Positions 1 to 6,101 of a DNA stretch of 6,460 nt are shown piece after piece. The position numbers and the translations under genes were made by a program. Source of the stretch: Pseudomonadota bacterium (GTDB taxonomy: Bacteria > Pseudomonadota > Gammaproteobacteria > Steroidobacterales > Rariloculaceae); contig VYEH01000070.1 of the NCBI GenBank assembly GCA_009843005.1, positions 1 to 6,460 on the forward strand, given 5' to 3'. The number at the start of each line of letters is the position of its first letter. The first letter of the stretch is position 1. The notes beneath the pieces were generated by a model. The model did no database searches. It was given only the letters and a program-made list of their open reading frames with translations, and had not been told where the DNA came from.

Positions 1-62
1 TGCTTGAGTCGTTCGCCAAGCTCTTCCGCGATCGCTATCGGTGTTTTTTCTCCAATATCCAT
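1..62 (-). CDS. N-terminal fragment of probable XRE-family HTH transcriptional regulator
   Basis: On the minus strand an ATG at 62-60 opens a frame that stays open to the window edge. It encodes 20 residues, MDIGEKTPIAIAEELGERLK, and then runs out. The segment ELGERLK resembles the start of helix 1 in XRE/Cro-type helix-turn-helix regulators, where LGxRLKxxR normally precedes the recognition helices. HipB-like antitoxin regulators commonly begin this way, so a HipBA-type module could lie outside the window, but that is inference from very little sequence. No strong Shine-Dalgarno is visible before the ATG. An AT-rich inverted repeat lies 13 nt upstream and could be its autoregulatory operator. 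The gene is divergent from gspC. The call rests on about 20 residues, so both the family and the start are tentative. Confidence 0.55.
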   Translation of the reverse strand, partial: MDIGEKTPIAIAEELGERLK

Positions 63-350
63 AAAGTGCAATAATTGGAATATATATGTGTGATATCCAA
101 ATTAAGTTCTGATATTAGCATATTAATACTTGTAGATCATGAGTGGGGCTGCATGACTCTATCGGCAATGCAACTGCCGCCATCGCAACGCACGGGAATT
201 GATCCTTGAGGAGGCGCCAGCAGGGCGGCAGCTCAGGATATACGCCCCATAACCCGTCGCGCCTATCCTTCGCTCCGGACTTGTTCCCGTGTGCCGCGCA
301 ACCTACCATTAGCGACAAGCACAGAAATCCCGGGAGTGCGCGGCGCATCC
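63..350. promoter_or_regulatory. Divergent intergenic region between HTH regulator and gspC
   Basis: This 288-bp stretch separates the minus-strand regulator from plus-strand gspC and must hold the promoters for both. Bases 63-140 are strongly AT-rich, about one quarter G+C, in contrast to the GC-rich genes, and include the inverted repeat at 75-100. A second short dyad, TATTA/TAATA, lies at 113-128. A 5-bp hairpin CGGCA/TGCCG with a 7-nt loop lies at 163-179. It has no T-tract, so it does not look like an intrinsic terminator. I could not find a convincing -35/-10 pair with 16-18 nt spacing for gspC. Short ORFs crossing the region have no support as genes. Confidence 0.5.
75..100. repeat. 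Imperfect inverted repeat, candidate operator of the HTH regulator
   Basis: The arms TTGGAATAT (75-83) and ATATCCAA (93-100) are complementary apart from one bulged base, and 9 nt separate them. The repeat begins 13 nt upstream of the regulator start codon, where an autorepressor would be expected to bind. A third related half-site, CCAATATCC, lies at 52-60 and ends on the start codon itself. The half-site TATCC resembles the core of the E. coli HipB operator (TATCC-N8-GGATA), but the order and spacing differ. The operator role is inferred from position only. Confidence 0.35.
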
Positions 351-1274
351 ATGGACTTCGCGACCCGACTGCTGCAATGGAGGCAGTTCGCCCCGGAGCA
401 ATGGGCGACGGCCGCCAACCGTTACCTGCCCCCCGCGGTCAGCGCCGTGCTCGTGTTGGCACTGGCGTGGCAGGCGGCCAGGCTGACCTGGGCGCTGATT
501 CCGGGCGTGTCGGCGGATGCGCCACCGCCTGTATTGAGCCCCGGCGCCCCCGAGCAGTCGGCGCCGGCGACACAAGCCATTGACATCACCCGGATAATGG
601 ACAGCGACCTCTTCGGGGCGGTTTCCAGCGAACCCGTGGCGCCGGTGGCCGTCAGCGTGCTGGAGGCTCCCGAGACCACGCTCAATTTGCAGCTCAAGGC
701 CACCGTATCGGATACGGTGGAGAATCGCCGCGGCGCCGCGATCATCGCCAGCGGCCAGGTGGAGAAGACCTATACCGTCTCCGACGTCATCGAGGGGGCC
801 GGCGGAGCGCAACTGCATGCGATCTACAGCGACCGGGTGATCCTCAACCGCGCCGGGCAGCTCGAAACCCTGAGCCTGCCCACCGAGTACGCATCCGGCA
901 ACATCGGTGCGGTCTTCGCGGCGCCTCCCATGCCGGTCCCCGTCGAGGCGACGCTCAGGAGCGTGATCAGCGACAACGCGACGCGCATCAACGAGATCGT
1001 CCGGGTCGCCGCCCACATTGAACAGGGTAGAATGATCGGATTCAGGCTCAACCCCGGCGAGCAGCCCGAGCAATTTTCGGCGCTGGGGTTTCAGCCGGGC
1101 GATGTGGTGACGGAGATCAACGGCACGGCCATGTCCGATCCCAGCCGCGGACTGCAGGTGTTCGAGAGCCTGGGTGAGAGCACCATGGCCAACGTCACCG
1201 TAGTCCGCGACGGCGCACCGCAGGTTCTGACCATCGACACGACCCTGTTGGGTGAACTGGACGCCGCTCGATAG
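351..1274 (+). CDS. gspC: Type II secretion system inner-membrane protein GspC
   Basis: This 307-residue protein has the full GspC layout. A short cytoplasmic N-terminus is followed by one transmembrane segment (about residues 27-50), a Pro/Ala-rich periplasmic linker (about 52-76), an HR domain (about 78-185, with the typical DLFG at 86-89) and a C-terminal PDZ domain (about 215-300). The PDZ domain shows GFRLNPG at 230-236 and GFQPGDVVTEING at 246-258. In the family, the HR domain binds the N0 domain of GspD and so couples the inner-membrane platform to the secretin. The PDZ domain (a coiled coil in some homologues) contributes to substrate selection. ATG 351 is chosen because it gives a normal GspC N-terminus. 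A GTG at 291 would add 20 residues with no family likeness. Ribosome binding is weak here: GGGAG at 332-336 is 14 nt away. gspD follows 16 nt after the stop codon. Confidence 0.93.
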   Translation: MDFATRLLQWRQFAPEQWATAANRYLPPAVSAVLVLALAWQAARLTWALIPGVSADAPPPVLSPGAPEQSAPATQAIDITRIMDSDLFGAVSSEPVAPVAVSVLEAPETTLNLQLKATVSDTVENRRGAAIIASGQVEKTYTVSDVIEGAGGAQLHAIYSDRVILNRAGQLETLSLPTEYASGNIGAVFAAPPMPVPVEATLRSVISDNATRINEIVRVAAHIEQGRMIGFRLNPGEQPEQFSALGFQPGDVVTEINGTAMSDPSRGLQVFESLGESTMANVTVVRDGAPQVLTIDTTLLGELDAAR

Positions 1275-1278
1275 CAGC

Positions 1279-1284
1279 GGGAGG
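1279..1284 (+). promoter_or_regulatory. Ribosome binding site of gspD
   Basis: GGGAGG lies 6 nt before ATG 1291. It favours that start over the in-frame GTG at 1252, which lies inside gspC and would put 13 extra residues before the signal peptide. Confidence 0.8.
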
Positions 1285-1290
1285 CAAACT

Positions 1291-3273
1291 ATGGAACAGG
1301 TCATTCGCACCAGGACTTCTGCCTGGCCGGCAGTGCTCGCGTTGGCGACGTTTTTTGCCGTCATGCGAGCCGATGCCCAGCAGCCGGGCCCGCAGATCAT
1401 GCCCAACTACCGGGAAGCCGACCTGCGCCAGGTCGTGGAGGCCGTGGGCGAGGTCACCGGCCGGAACTTTCTCGTTGACCCCAGGGTAACCGGGCAGGTG
1501 ACGTTTCTGTCCTATTCTCCGATGTCGGCCGAGGCGTTCTACGAGGCCTTTCTGGCCACGCTGCAGATTCACGGCTTCATCGCGGTCGAGTCCGAGGATG
1601 TCGTCAGGATCGTCCCCGATGCCACGGCGCGGGTACACCCCGGGCTCGCCGAGGAGACCGGCGGCGACCGAATCGTCACCCAGGTCGTGCAACTCGCCAA
1701 CGTCGGCGCCGCACAACTCGTGCCGATCCTTCGCCCCCTGATTCCGCAGTACGGGCACCTGGCGGCCCACCCCGGATCCAACACGCTGATCATCGTTGAC
1801 CGCGGTTCCAACGTCGATCGGATGCTGAACATCATCGGCCGCATGGATCAGTCCACGGACGAGGAAATCGAGGTGATCCGGCTGGAGAACGCTTCGGCAA
1901 GCGAAGTGGTCACCATGCTCGGGGCCCTGGAACAGGGCGCCGTGACCGAGGGCATTCCGCCAATGCAGATCGCCGCGGACGACCGCACCAACAGCATTCT
2001 GCTGTCCGGACCCACCGACCGGCGGTTGCGGTACCGGGCCCTGATCGCGCACCTTGATACGCCTTTCGGCGAGAGCGGAAATACCCAGGTACGGTACCTG
2101 AACTATGCGAGTGCCGAGGACCTGGCCACCAACCTTCAGTCGCAATTCGGTGGCCTGGCCGCCGGCGAAGGCGCCTCGGCGGACGCCGTGAACATCTGGG
2201 CCGACGCCGGCACCAATTCGCTGATCATCAACGCGCCGGCCCGCATCATGCAGGACATGAACTCGGTGATCGATCGCCTGGATATTCGCCGGGCCCAGGT
2301 ACAGGTCGATGCGATCATTGTCGAACTGTCGGAGCGCCGGGCAAACGAACTCGGGGTGAACTGGGTCCTTCAGGGCGCCGCAGACAACAGCCCCATCGCC
2401 GGAACCAATTTTTCCACAGGTAACGCGCCCGGCATCCTGCAGTTGGCCGGAGCTGCCGCTGGTACGGGTACCGGTGGCCAGGCCGGTCAACTCGCTCTGG
2501 ACCCTCAAGGCCTGCTGGCGGCCGTGGGACGCATTACCGATACAGGAACCAGTTGGGCGGCGCTGCTCTCGGCTCTGGCCTCGGACACCGCCACCAACAT
2601 CATCGCCACGCCCACCATCGTCACCCTGGACAATGAGCAGGCATCGCTTACCGTCGGCAGCGAAGTACCGTTCCTCACGGGGCAGTACGGCAGCACGGCG
2701 GGCACTGTCGGCACACTCAATCCATTCCAGACCATCAGCCGCAACTCGGTCGGCACCACCCTGACGATCACGCCCCAGATCAACGAGGGTTCGGGCGTGA
2801 AGCTCCTGATCGAGCAGACGACTTCGAGCATCAGCCCAGCGGTCGAGGGCGCCGTGGACCTGGTCACCGACCAGCGCAGTATCACCACGTCGGTATTCGT
2901 TGACGACGGCAACATACTCGTGCTGGGCGGCCTGATCGACGACCAGTTGCGCGAGGTGGAGCGGCGCGTGCCGGTTCTGGGACAAATACCGGGTCTTGGC
3001 GCGCTGTTCCGGTCCCAGTCCACGGAATTGGACAAGACCAACCTGATGGTCTTCATCCGTCCGACCATCATGCGCGACAGCGTCCAGGCCGCCTTCCAGA
3101 CCGACGCCAAGTACCGGTACATCCGCGACCTGCAACTCCAGCAAGGCGAGCAGAGCGTGCAGTTGATGAGCGATGTGGAGCGCCCCACGCTGCCGGAACT
3201 CCCGCCCGTTCAACCCCCGGACGAACCGGACGAATCGGACCAGCCGGACGAACCGGACGAGCCGGCGGAGTAG
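1291..3273 (+). CDS. gspD: Type II secretion system outer-membrane secretin GspD
   Basis: The protein has 660 residues, near the usual GspD length. It begins with a Sec signal peptide: Arg at 6 and 8, a hydrophobic core at 12-25, and likely cleavage after ADA at 29. The mature part carries N0 (about 38-105, TonB-like signalling fold that contacts GspC), N1 (about 124-187), N2 (about 191-258) and N3 (about 264-335). The secretin beta-barrel domain follows (about 336-592), with a Gly-rich stretch near 390-405, VPVLGQIPGLGALF at 560-573 and MVFIRPTI near 586-593, the family signature at the end of the barrel. Homologues assemble into a gated ring of about 15 subunits through which folded proteins leave the periplasm. 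The last 19 residues (642-660) are an acidic proline-rich repeat rather than a recognisable pilotin-binding S domain. gspE starts 4 nt after the stop, so the two are probably translationally coupled. Confidence 0.97.
   Translation: MEQVIRTRTSAWPAVLALATFFAVMRADAQQPGPQIMPNYREADLRQVVEAVGEVTGRNFLVDPRVTGQVTFLSYSPMSAEAFYEAFLATLQIHGFIAVESEDVVRIVPDATARVHPGLAEETGGDRIVTQVVQLANVGAAQLVPILRPLIPQYGHLAAHPGSNTLIIVDRGSNVDRMLNIIGRMDQSTDEEIEVIRLENASASEVVTMLGALEQGAVTEGIPPMQIAADDRTNSILLSGPTDRRLRYRALIAHLDTPFGESGNTQVRYLNYASAEDLATNLQSQFGGLAAGEGASADAVNIWADAGTNSLIINAPARIMQDMNSVIDRLDIRRAQVQVDAIIVELSERRANELGVNWVLQGAADNSPIAGTNFSTGNAPGILQLAGAAAGTGTGGQAGQLALDPQGLLAAVGRITDTGTSWAALLSALASDTATNIIATPTIVTLDNEQASLTVGSEVPFLTGQYGSTAGTVGTLNPFQTISRNSVGTTLTITPQINEGSGVKLLIEQTTSSISPAVEGAVDLVTDQRSITTSVFVDDGNILVLGGLIDDQLREVERRVPVLGQIPGLGALFRSQSTELDKTNLMVFIRPTIMRDSVQAAFQTDAKYRYIRDLQLQQGEQSVQLMSDVERPTLPELPPVQPPDEPDESDQPDEPDEPAE
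3217..3260 (+). repeat. Direct repeat encoding the acidic Asp-Glu-Pro tail of GspD
   Basis: The 17-nt unit CCGGACGAACCGGACGA occurs perfectly at 3217-3233 and 3244-3260. Each copy is itself built from a 9-nt period. The repeats encode most of the PPDEPDESDQPDEPDEPAE tail of GspD. Such an array can gain or lose units by slippage without shifting the frame, because the 27-nt offset is a multiple of three. Confidence 0.85.
3267..3270 (+). promoter_or_regulatory. Ribosome binding site of gspE, inside the end of gspD
   Basis: GGAG, in the last two sense codons of gspD, lies 7 nt before GTG 3278. This spacing supports that GTG as the gspE start. An alternative in-frame start at 3173 would read 35 extra residues out of frame through the gspD tail repeats. 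Confidence 0.7.
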
Positions 3274-3277
3274 CGAA

Positions 3278-4780
3278 GTGGCTGAGACGGAGGCCGTCGC
3301 GGAACGGAGCGCGACCGAGCCCGCACCCCGCGAGCGCATGCTGCCGTTCGCGTTCGCCAAGCGCCAGGGCGTGCTGTTGCAATACGATCGCGGCGAGTAT
3401 CCCCAGGTCATCTACCGGCCGGGCGTTTCACCCCAGTCGCTGGCCGAGGTGCGCCGGTTCGTGGGCGTCAGGGTCGCCTACTCCGGCGTGGATGCCGAGA
3501 CGTTCGAGACACAGCTTCAGGCGGCCTACGAGAGCGGCGCCGCCATCACCATGATGGAGGGCCTGGACGACGAGACCGACCTGCTCCAGGTGGCGCAGCA
3601 GCTCCCGGAGCCCTCCGACCTGCTGGAGAGCGACGATGAGGCGCCCATCATTCGCCTCATCAACGCGGTCCTCACCCAGGCGGTGAAGAAGAACGCCTCG
3701 GATATCCACATCGAGCCTTACGAGAACCGCCTCGCGGTCCGGTTCCGGATCGACGGCGTGCTGCAGGAGGTCCTGCAGTCCCGCCGCGCCGTGGCGCCCC
3801 TGGTGGTGTCGCGCGTCAAGGTCATGGCCAAGCTGGACATCGCCGAGAAGCGCCTGCCCCAGGACGGACGCATCTCGCTGCGGATCGCGGGGCACGCCGT
3901 CGACGTGCGCGTCTCCACGATCCCGTCCGGTCACGGTGAGCGCGTGGTGCTGCGGCTGCTGGACAAGCAGGCTGGACGACTGGACCTGGCGCACCTGGGC
4001 ATGTCAGAGCGCGACCAGCGGCGCATGGACGAACTCATCCATCGCCCACACGGCATCCTCCTGGTCACCGGACCCACCGGTTCCGGCAAAACCACCACGC
4101 TCTACGCGGCGCTTGAGCGAATCAACGACCTGACCCGCAACATCCTCACGGTGGAAGACCCCATCGAGTACTACATCGACGGCATCGGCCAGACCCAGGT
4201 CAACACCAAGGTGGACATGACCTTCGCCAGGGGGCTTCGGGCTATCCTTCGCCAGGATCCCGACGTGGTGATGGTCGGTGAGATCCGTGACCTGGAAACC
4301 GCCGAGATCGCCGTCCAGGCGAGCCTGACCGGTCACCTGGTGCTGTCGACGCTGCATACCAACACCGCCGTGGGGGCGGTGACCCGGTTGCGCGACATGG
4401 GCGTGGAACCGTTCCTGCTGTCGTCCAGCCTGATCGGCGTGCTGGCGCAGCGGCTGGTCCGGGTGCTGAATCCGGAGACCCGCACGGCGTATACCGCCGG
4501 CGACTACGAATGCCAATTGATCGGCGCCGATCCGCACAACCCGCCGACGCTCCACCGCGCCAACGAAAACGAGTTCGGATACCAGGGGCGTACGGGCATT
4601 TACGAACTCGTGGTCATCGACGATGCCATGCGGACCATGATCCACGAGGGCGCCGGCGAGCATGCGCTAGAGAACCAGGCGCGCATCAATGCCCCGGGCA
4701 TTCGCGAGGACGGCATTCGCAAGGTGCTGGATGGCGAGACGACACTGGAAGAAGTCCTGCGGGTGACCCGCAGCGACTGA
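3278..4780 (+). CDS. gspE: Type II secretion system ATPase GspE
   Basis: From GTG 3278 the product is 500 residues, the usual GspE length. The N-terminal part (about 20-100) matches the position of the GspL-binding domain. The N2 domain follows, with DIHIEPY at 142-148 and KRLPQDGR at 191-198. The RecA-like C-terminal domain has Walker A GPTGSGKTT at 265-273 (Lys271), the Asp box NILTVEDPIEY at 288-298, Walker B ending in GEIRD at 334-338 (Glu335), and the His box TGHLVLSTLHTN at 351-362. In the family, GspE forms a cytoplasmic hexamer on the GspL/GspF platform and hydrolyses ATP to drive pseudopilus assembly. The tetracysteine zinc motif is absent: the first CxxC is replaced by NPET (398-401), and the second pair falls on Arg427 and Glu430 just before GYQGRTGIYEL (434-444). 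All ATPase residues are intact, so the enzyme should be active. A GspE is preferred over a PilB because of the gspC-gspD context. Confidence 0.95.
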   Translation: MAETEAVAERSATEPAPRERMLPFAFAKRQGVLLQYDRGEYPQVIYRPGVSPQSLAEVRRFVGVRVAYSGVDAETFETQLQAAYESGAAITMMEGLDDETDLLQVAQQLPEPSDLLESDDEAPIIRLINAVLTQAVKKNASDIHIEPYENRLAVRFRIDGVLQEVLQSRRAVAPLVVSRVKVMAKLDIAEKRLPQDGRISLRIAGHAVDVRVSTIPSGHGERVVLRLLDKQAGRLDLAHLGMSERDQRRMDELIHRPHGILLVTGPTGSGKTTTLYAALERINDLTRNILTVEDPIEYYIDGIGQTQVNTKVDMTFARGLRAILRQDPDVVMVGEIRDLETAEIAVQASLTGHLVLSTLHTNTAVGAVTRLRDMGVEPFLLSSSLIGVLAQRLVRVLNPETRTAYTAGDYECQLIGADPHNPPTLHRANENEFGYQGRTGIYELVVIDDAMRTMIHEGAGEHALENQARINAPGIREDGIRKVLDGETTLEEVLRVTRSD

Positions 4781-4787
4781 CCGGCCG

Positions 4788-5663
4788 ATGGAAGAACCGG
4801 TCACCTTCGAGTCGGCCGGAGGGTTGAGTCTCTCCGGCGTCATCCATGTCCCGAACGGCCTGCGGCCAGGCGAAAGACGGCCGGGCTTCATCGTGCTGCA
4901 TGGTTTCGGCAGCAACCACAGCGCCGGCAACACCGTTTCGCCCGCACGGATGCTCTGTGAGTGGGGCTACGTGACGCTTCGCTTCAGCATGCGCGGCTGC
5001 GGCGACAGCGAAGGCGAGTTCGGGCGCATCATTTGCATGGACCAGGTCGAGGATACCCGGCACGCACTGAGTTTCCTTCTGGACCGGCCGGAAATCGACG
5101 CCGGCCGCGTGGGACTGCTCGGCAGCAGTTTCGGTGCGGCGGTGGCACTCTATACGGCGGGGGTCGACCAGCGCCCCGCCGCAGTCATCTCGTCGGTGGG
5201 CTGGGGCAACGGAGAAACCAAGTTTCGCGCCCAGCATGCCCAGCCCGAAGCGTGGGAGAAATTCACCGCGATGCTGGCCGCTGGAGCCGAGCATATGAAA
5301 CGAACGGGCGAATCGCTGATGGTGACACGCTACGACATCGTGCCGATCCCCGATCGTCTTCGCGGCCACCTGGCAACCAAGTCGGTGATGCAGTTCCCTG
5401 TAGAAACAGCGCAGAGCATGTTCGACTTCAGGCCGGTGGACGTCGTCGGCCACATCGCGCCCCGCCCCCTACTGCTTCTGCACGCCGCGCAGGATTCGGT
5501 ATGTCCGGCAGAGCAGTCCATCGAGTTGTTCAATCGCGCGGGACAACCGACCGAACTGCACCTGCTGACCGACGTCGATCACTTCCTCTTCGCGGAGGGC
5601 AACGACCGGGTCAGAACGCTGGTGAAGGACTGGCTGGACCGTTATCTGCCGGTTATCCCCTAG
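4788..5663 (+). CDS. Alpha/beta hydrolase (dienelactone hydrolase/acyl-peptidase-like), cytoplasmic
   Basis: This 291-residue serine hydrolase has the complete triad order. The oxyanion-region HG is at 38-39 in VLHGFGSNH. The nucleophile elbow G-S-S-F-G at 112-116 puts the Ser at 114. The acid is probably Asp236 in AAQDSVCP, and the His is 265 in DVDHF. RGCGDSEGEFG at about 66-76 is typical of the bacterial alpha/beta hydrolases that resemble BAAT/dienelactone/S9-type enzymes. A helical lid insertion lies around 150-205. There is no signal peptide or membrane segment, so it should act in the cytoplasm and is unlikely to be secretion cargo. The substrate cannot be deduced. ATG 4788 lies 7 nt after the gspE stop with no clear Shine-Dalgarno, which suggests read-on or coupled translation. 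It occupies the place of gspF in common operon orders. The gene is complete and looks intact. Confidence 0.85.
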   Translation: MEEPVTFESAGGLSLSGVIHVPNGLRPGERRPGFIVLHGFGSNHSAGNTVSPARMLCEWGYVTLRFSMRGCGDSEGEFGRIICMDQVEDTRHALSFLLDRPEIDAGRVGLLGSSFGAAVALYTAGVDQRPAAVISSVGWGNGETKFRAQHAQPEAWEKFTAMLAAGAEHMKRTGESLMVTRYDIVPIPDRLRGHLATKSVMQFPVETAQSMFDFRPVDVVGHIAPRPLLLLHAAQDSVCPAEQSIELFNRAGQPTELHLLTDVDHFLFAEGNDRVRTLVKDWLDRYLPVIP

Positions 5664-5707
5664 ACGCCCGGGCACCCAGCACTACCGAGGATGACGCGCT
5701 GATTCAC
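5660..5707 (-). pseudogene. Probable remnant of a PIN/VapC-type toxin start
   Basis: On the minus strand a GTG at 5707-5705 overlaps the antitoxin stop as GTGA, the 4-nt overlap usual in antitoxin-toxin pairs. The frame reads MNQRVILGSAGCPGV (GTG read as Met) and stops at 5662-5660. PIN toxins often begin with a strand such as RVILDTGP that supplies the first catalytic Asp. Here RVIL is present but the Asp and everything after it are missing. A good ribosome binding site precedes the GTG. The stop shares a CTAG palindrome (5660-5663) with the stop of the convergent hydrolase gene. I read this as the broken front of a toxin gene, but 15 codons are too few to prove it. Confidence 0.4.
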
Positions 5708-5943
5708 TCACCCAACCCTTCCAGGTATTTCCGGTTGACAGACAAGTCTGAAGGGCCGGGGAAGGCGCCAACGAGGTCGGCCACTCGGGACAGGCCCGAG
5801 CCCGTCCGAGCCGATTCGTCTTCCCGCAGGACTGTCCGTATGGCTTCACGGACCAACTGGGACTTGCTGATTCCCCTGCGATTCGCCGCCTCGGCAAGTT
5901 CTGCGGCCAAGGTATCGGAAACTTTTAGCGACATGGTGTTCAT
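5704..5943 (-). CDS. Ribbon-helix-helix (CopG-type) antitoxin/DNA-binding protein
   Basis: From ATG 5943 the product is 79 residues. A TTG at 5952 (82 residues) or an ATG at 5934 (76 residues) is also possible, and none has a strong ribosome binding site. A short beta strand, MSLKVS (4-9), is followed by helix A (about 11-23) and by helix B starting ISKSQLVREAIRTVL (25-39). This is the ribbon-helix-helix fold used by dimeric CopG/Arc-type repressors. The C-terminal part (about 47-79), with ADLVGAFPGPSDLSVNRKYLEGLGE, resembles the toxin-binding tails of antitoxins paired with PIN-domain (VapC-like) RNases. Such antitoxins neutralise the toxin and repress their own operon. No intact toxin follows. 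Only a 15-codon remnant lies before the convergent hydrolase gene, so this appears to be an orphan antitoxin. Sites of the GGTANTACC type upstream are candidate operators. Confidence 0.8.
   Translation of the reverse strand: MNTMSLKVSDTLAAELAEAANRRGISKSQLVREAIRTVLREDESARTGSGLSRVADLVGAFPGPSDLSVNRKYLEGLGE
5716..5722 (-). promoter_or_regulatory. Ribosome binding site for the lost toxin frame
   Basis: Read on the minus strand, GGAAGGG lies within the last codons of the antitoxin and 8 nt before the GTG at 5707. It has no role for the antitoxin itself, so it supports a former second gene in the operon. Confidence 0.45.
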
Positions 5944-6101
5944 TGTTAGCAAATCTCATATGTGGGTATTACCTGCTGAAGCGCGGTACTACCTTAGAAT
6001 ACGCACGGTACTAAATGAGGTTGCTCCCATTGTTCGACTGGCAGCCCGTGACAAAGTCGCGCGCAGTACCGAGACAGGCGAGGCAGCCGGGAGATCGCCG
6101 A
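5944..6101 (-). promoter_or_regulatory. Upstream region of the antitoxin-like gene
   Basis: This 158-bp gap lies between the end of the TctC-type gene and the antitoxin start, both on the minus strand. It should hold the antitoxin promoter, though I see no good -35/-10 pair. It contains the GGTANTACC-type sites at 5965-6015 and an inverted copy, AGTACCG, at 6065-6071. A weak dyad GGCGA/TCGCC with a 13-nt loop spans 6077-6099 just after the TctC stop. It lacks a T-tract, so it is at best a poor terminator. Confidence 0.4.
5965..6015. repeat. Three regularly spaced GGTANTACC-type sites, candidate operator array
   Basis: GGTATTACC (5965-5973) and GGTACTACC (5985-5993) are perfect 4-bp dyads around one central base. 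GGTACTAAA (6007-6015) is a degenerate third copy. The centres are 20 and 22 bp apart, about two helical turns, so all three would face the same side of the DNA. They lie 22-72 bp upstream of the antitoxin ATG. Ribbon-helix-helix repressors typically bind tandem short dyads cooperatively, which fits. Binding is inferred, not shown. Confidence 0.5.

Noticed and set aside
115..348. Minus-strand 77-codon frame with a lipoprotein-like N-terminus (MRRALPGFLCLSLMVGC)
   Set aside because: The lipobox is poor, with Met at -3. The rest has no lipoprotein or domain character, and the frame crosses the gspC leader and the AT-rich regulatory region with no visible ribosome binding site. It is probably chance.
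3173..3277. Extended gspE start giving an N-terminus rich in NRT/SRT repeats
   Set aside because: This segment is the gspD tail repeat read in another frame. GTG 3278 has a proper ribosome binding site and gives the normal GspE length.
1195..3411. Very long minus-strand open frame (738 codons) opposite gspD
   Set aside because: It is antisense to an unmistakable secretin. High G+C with third-position bias makes long stop-free antisense frames, and its translation is low-complexity with no domain.
5666..5673. GCCCGGGC palindrome just after the hydrolase stop, considered as a terminator
   Set aside because: It is only 8 bp with no loop and no T-tract on either strand, so it cannot form an intrinsic terminator hairpin.
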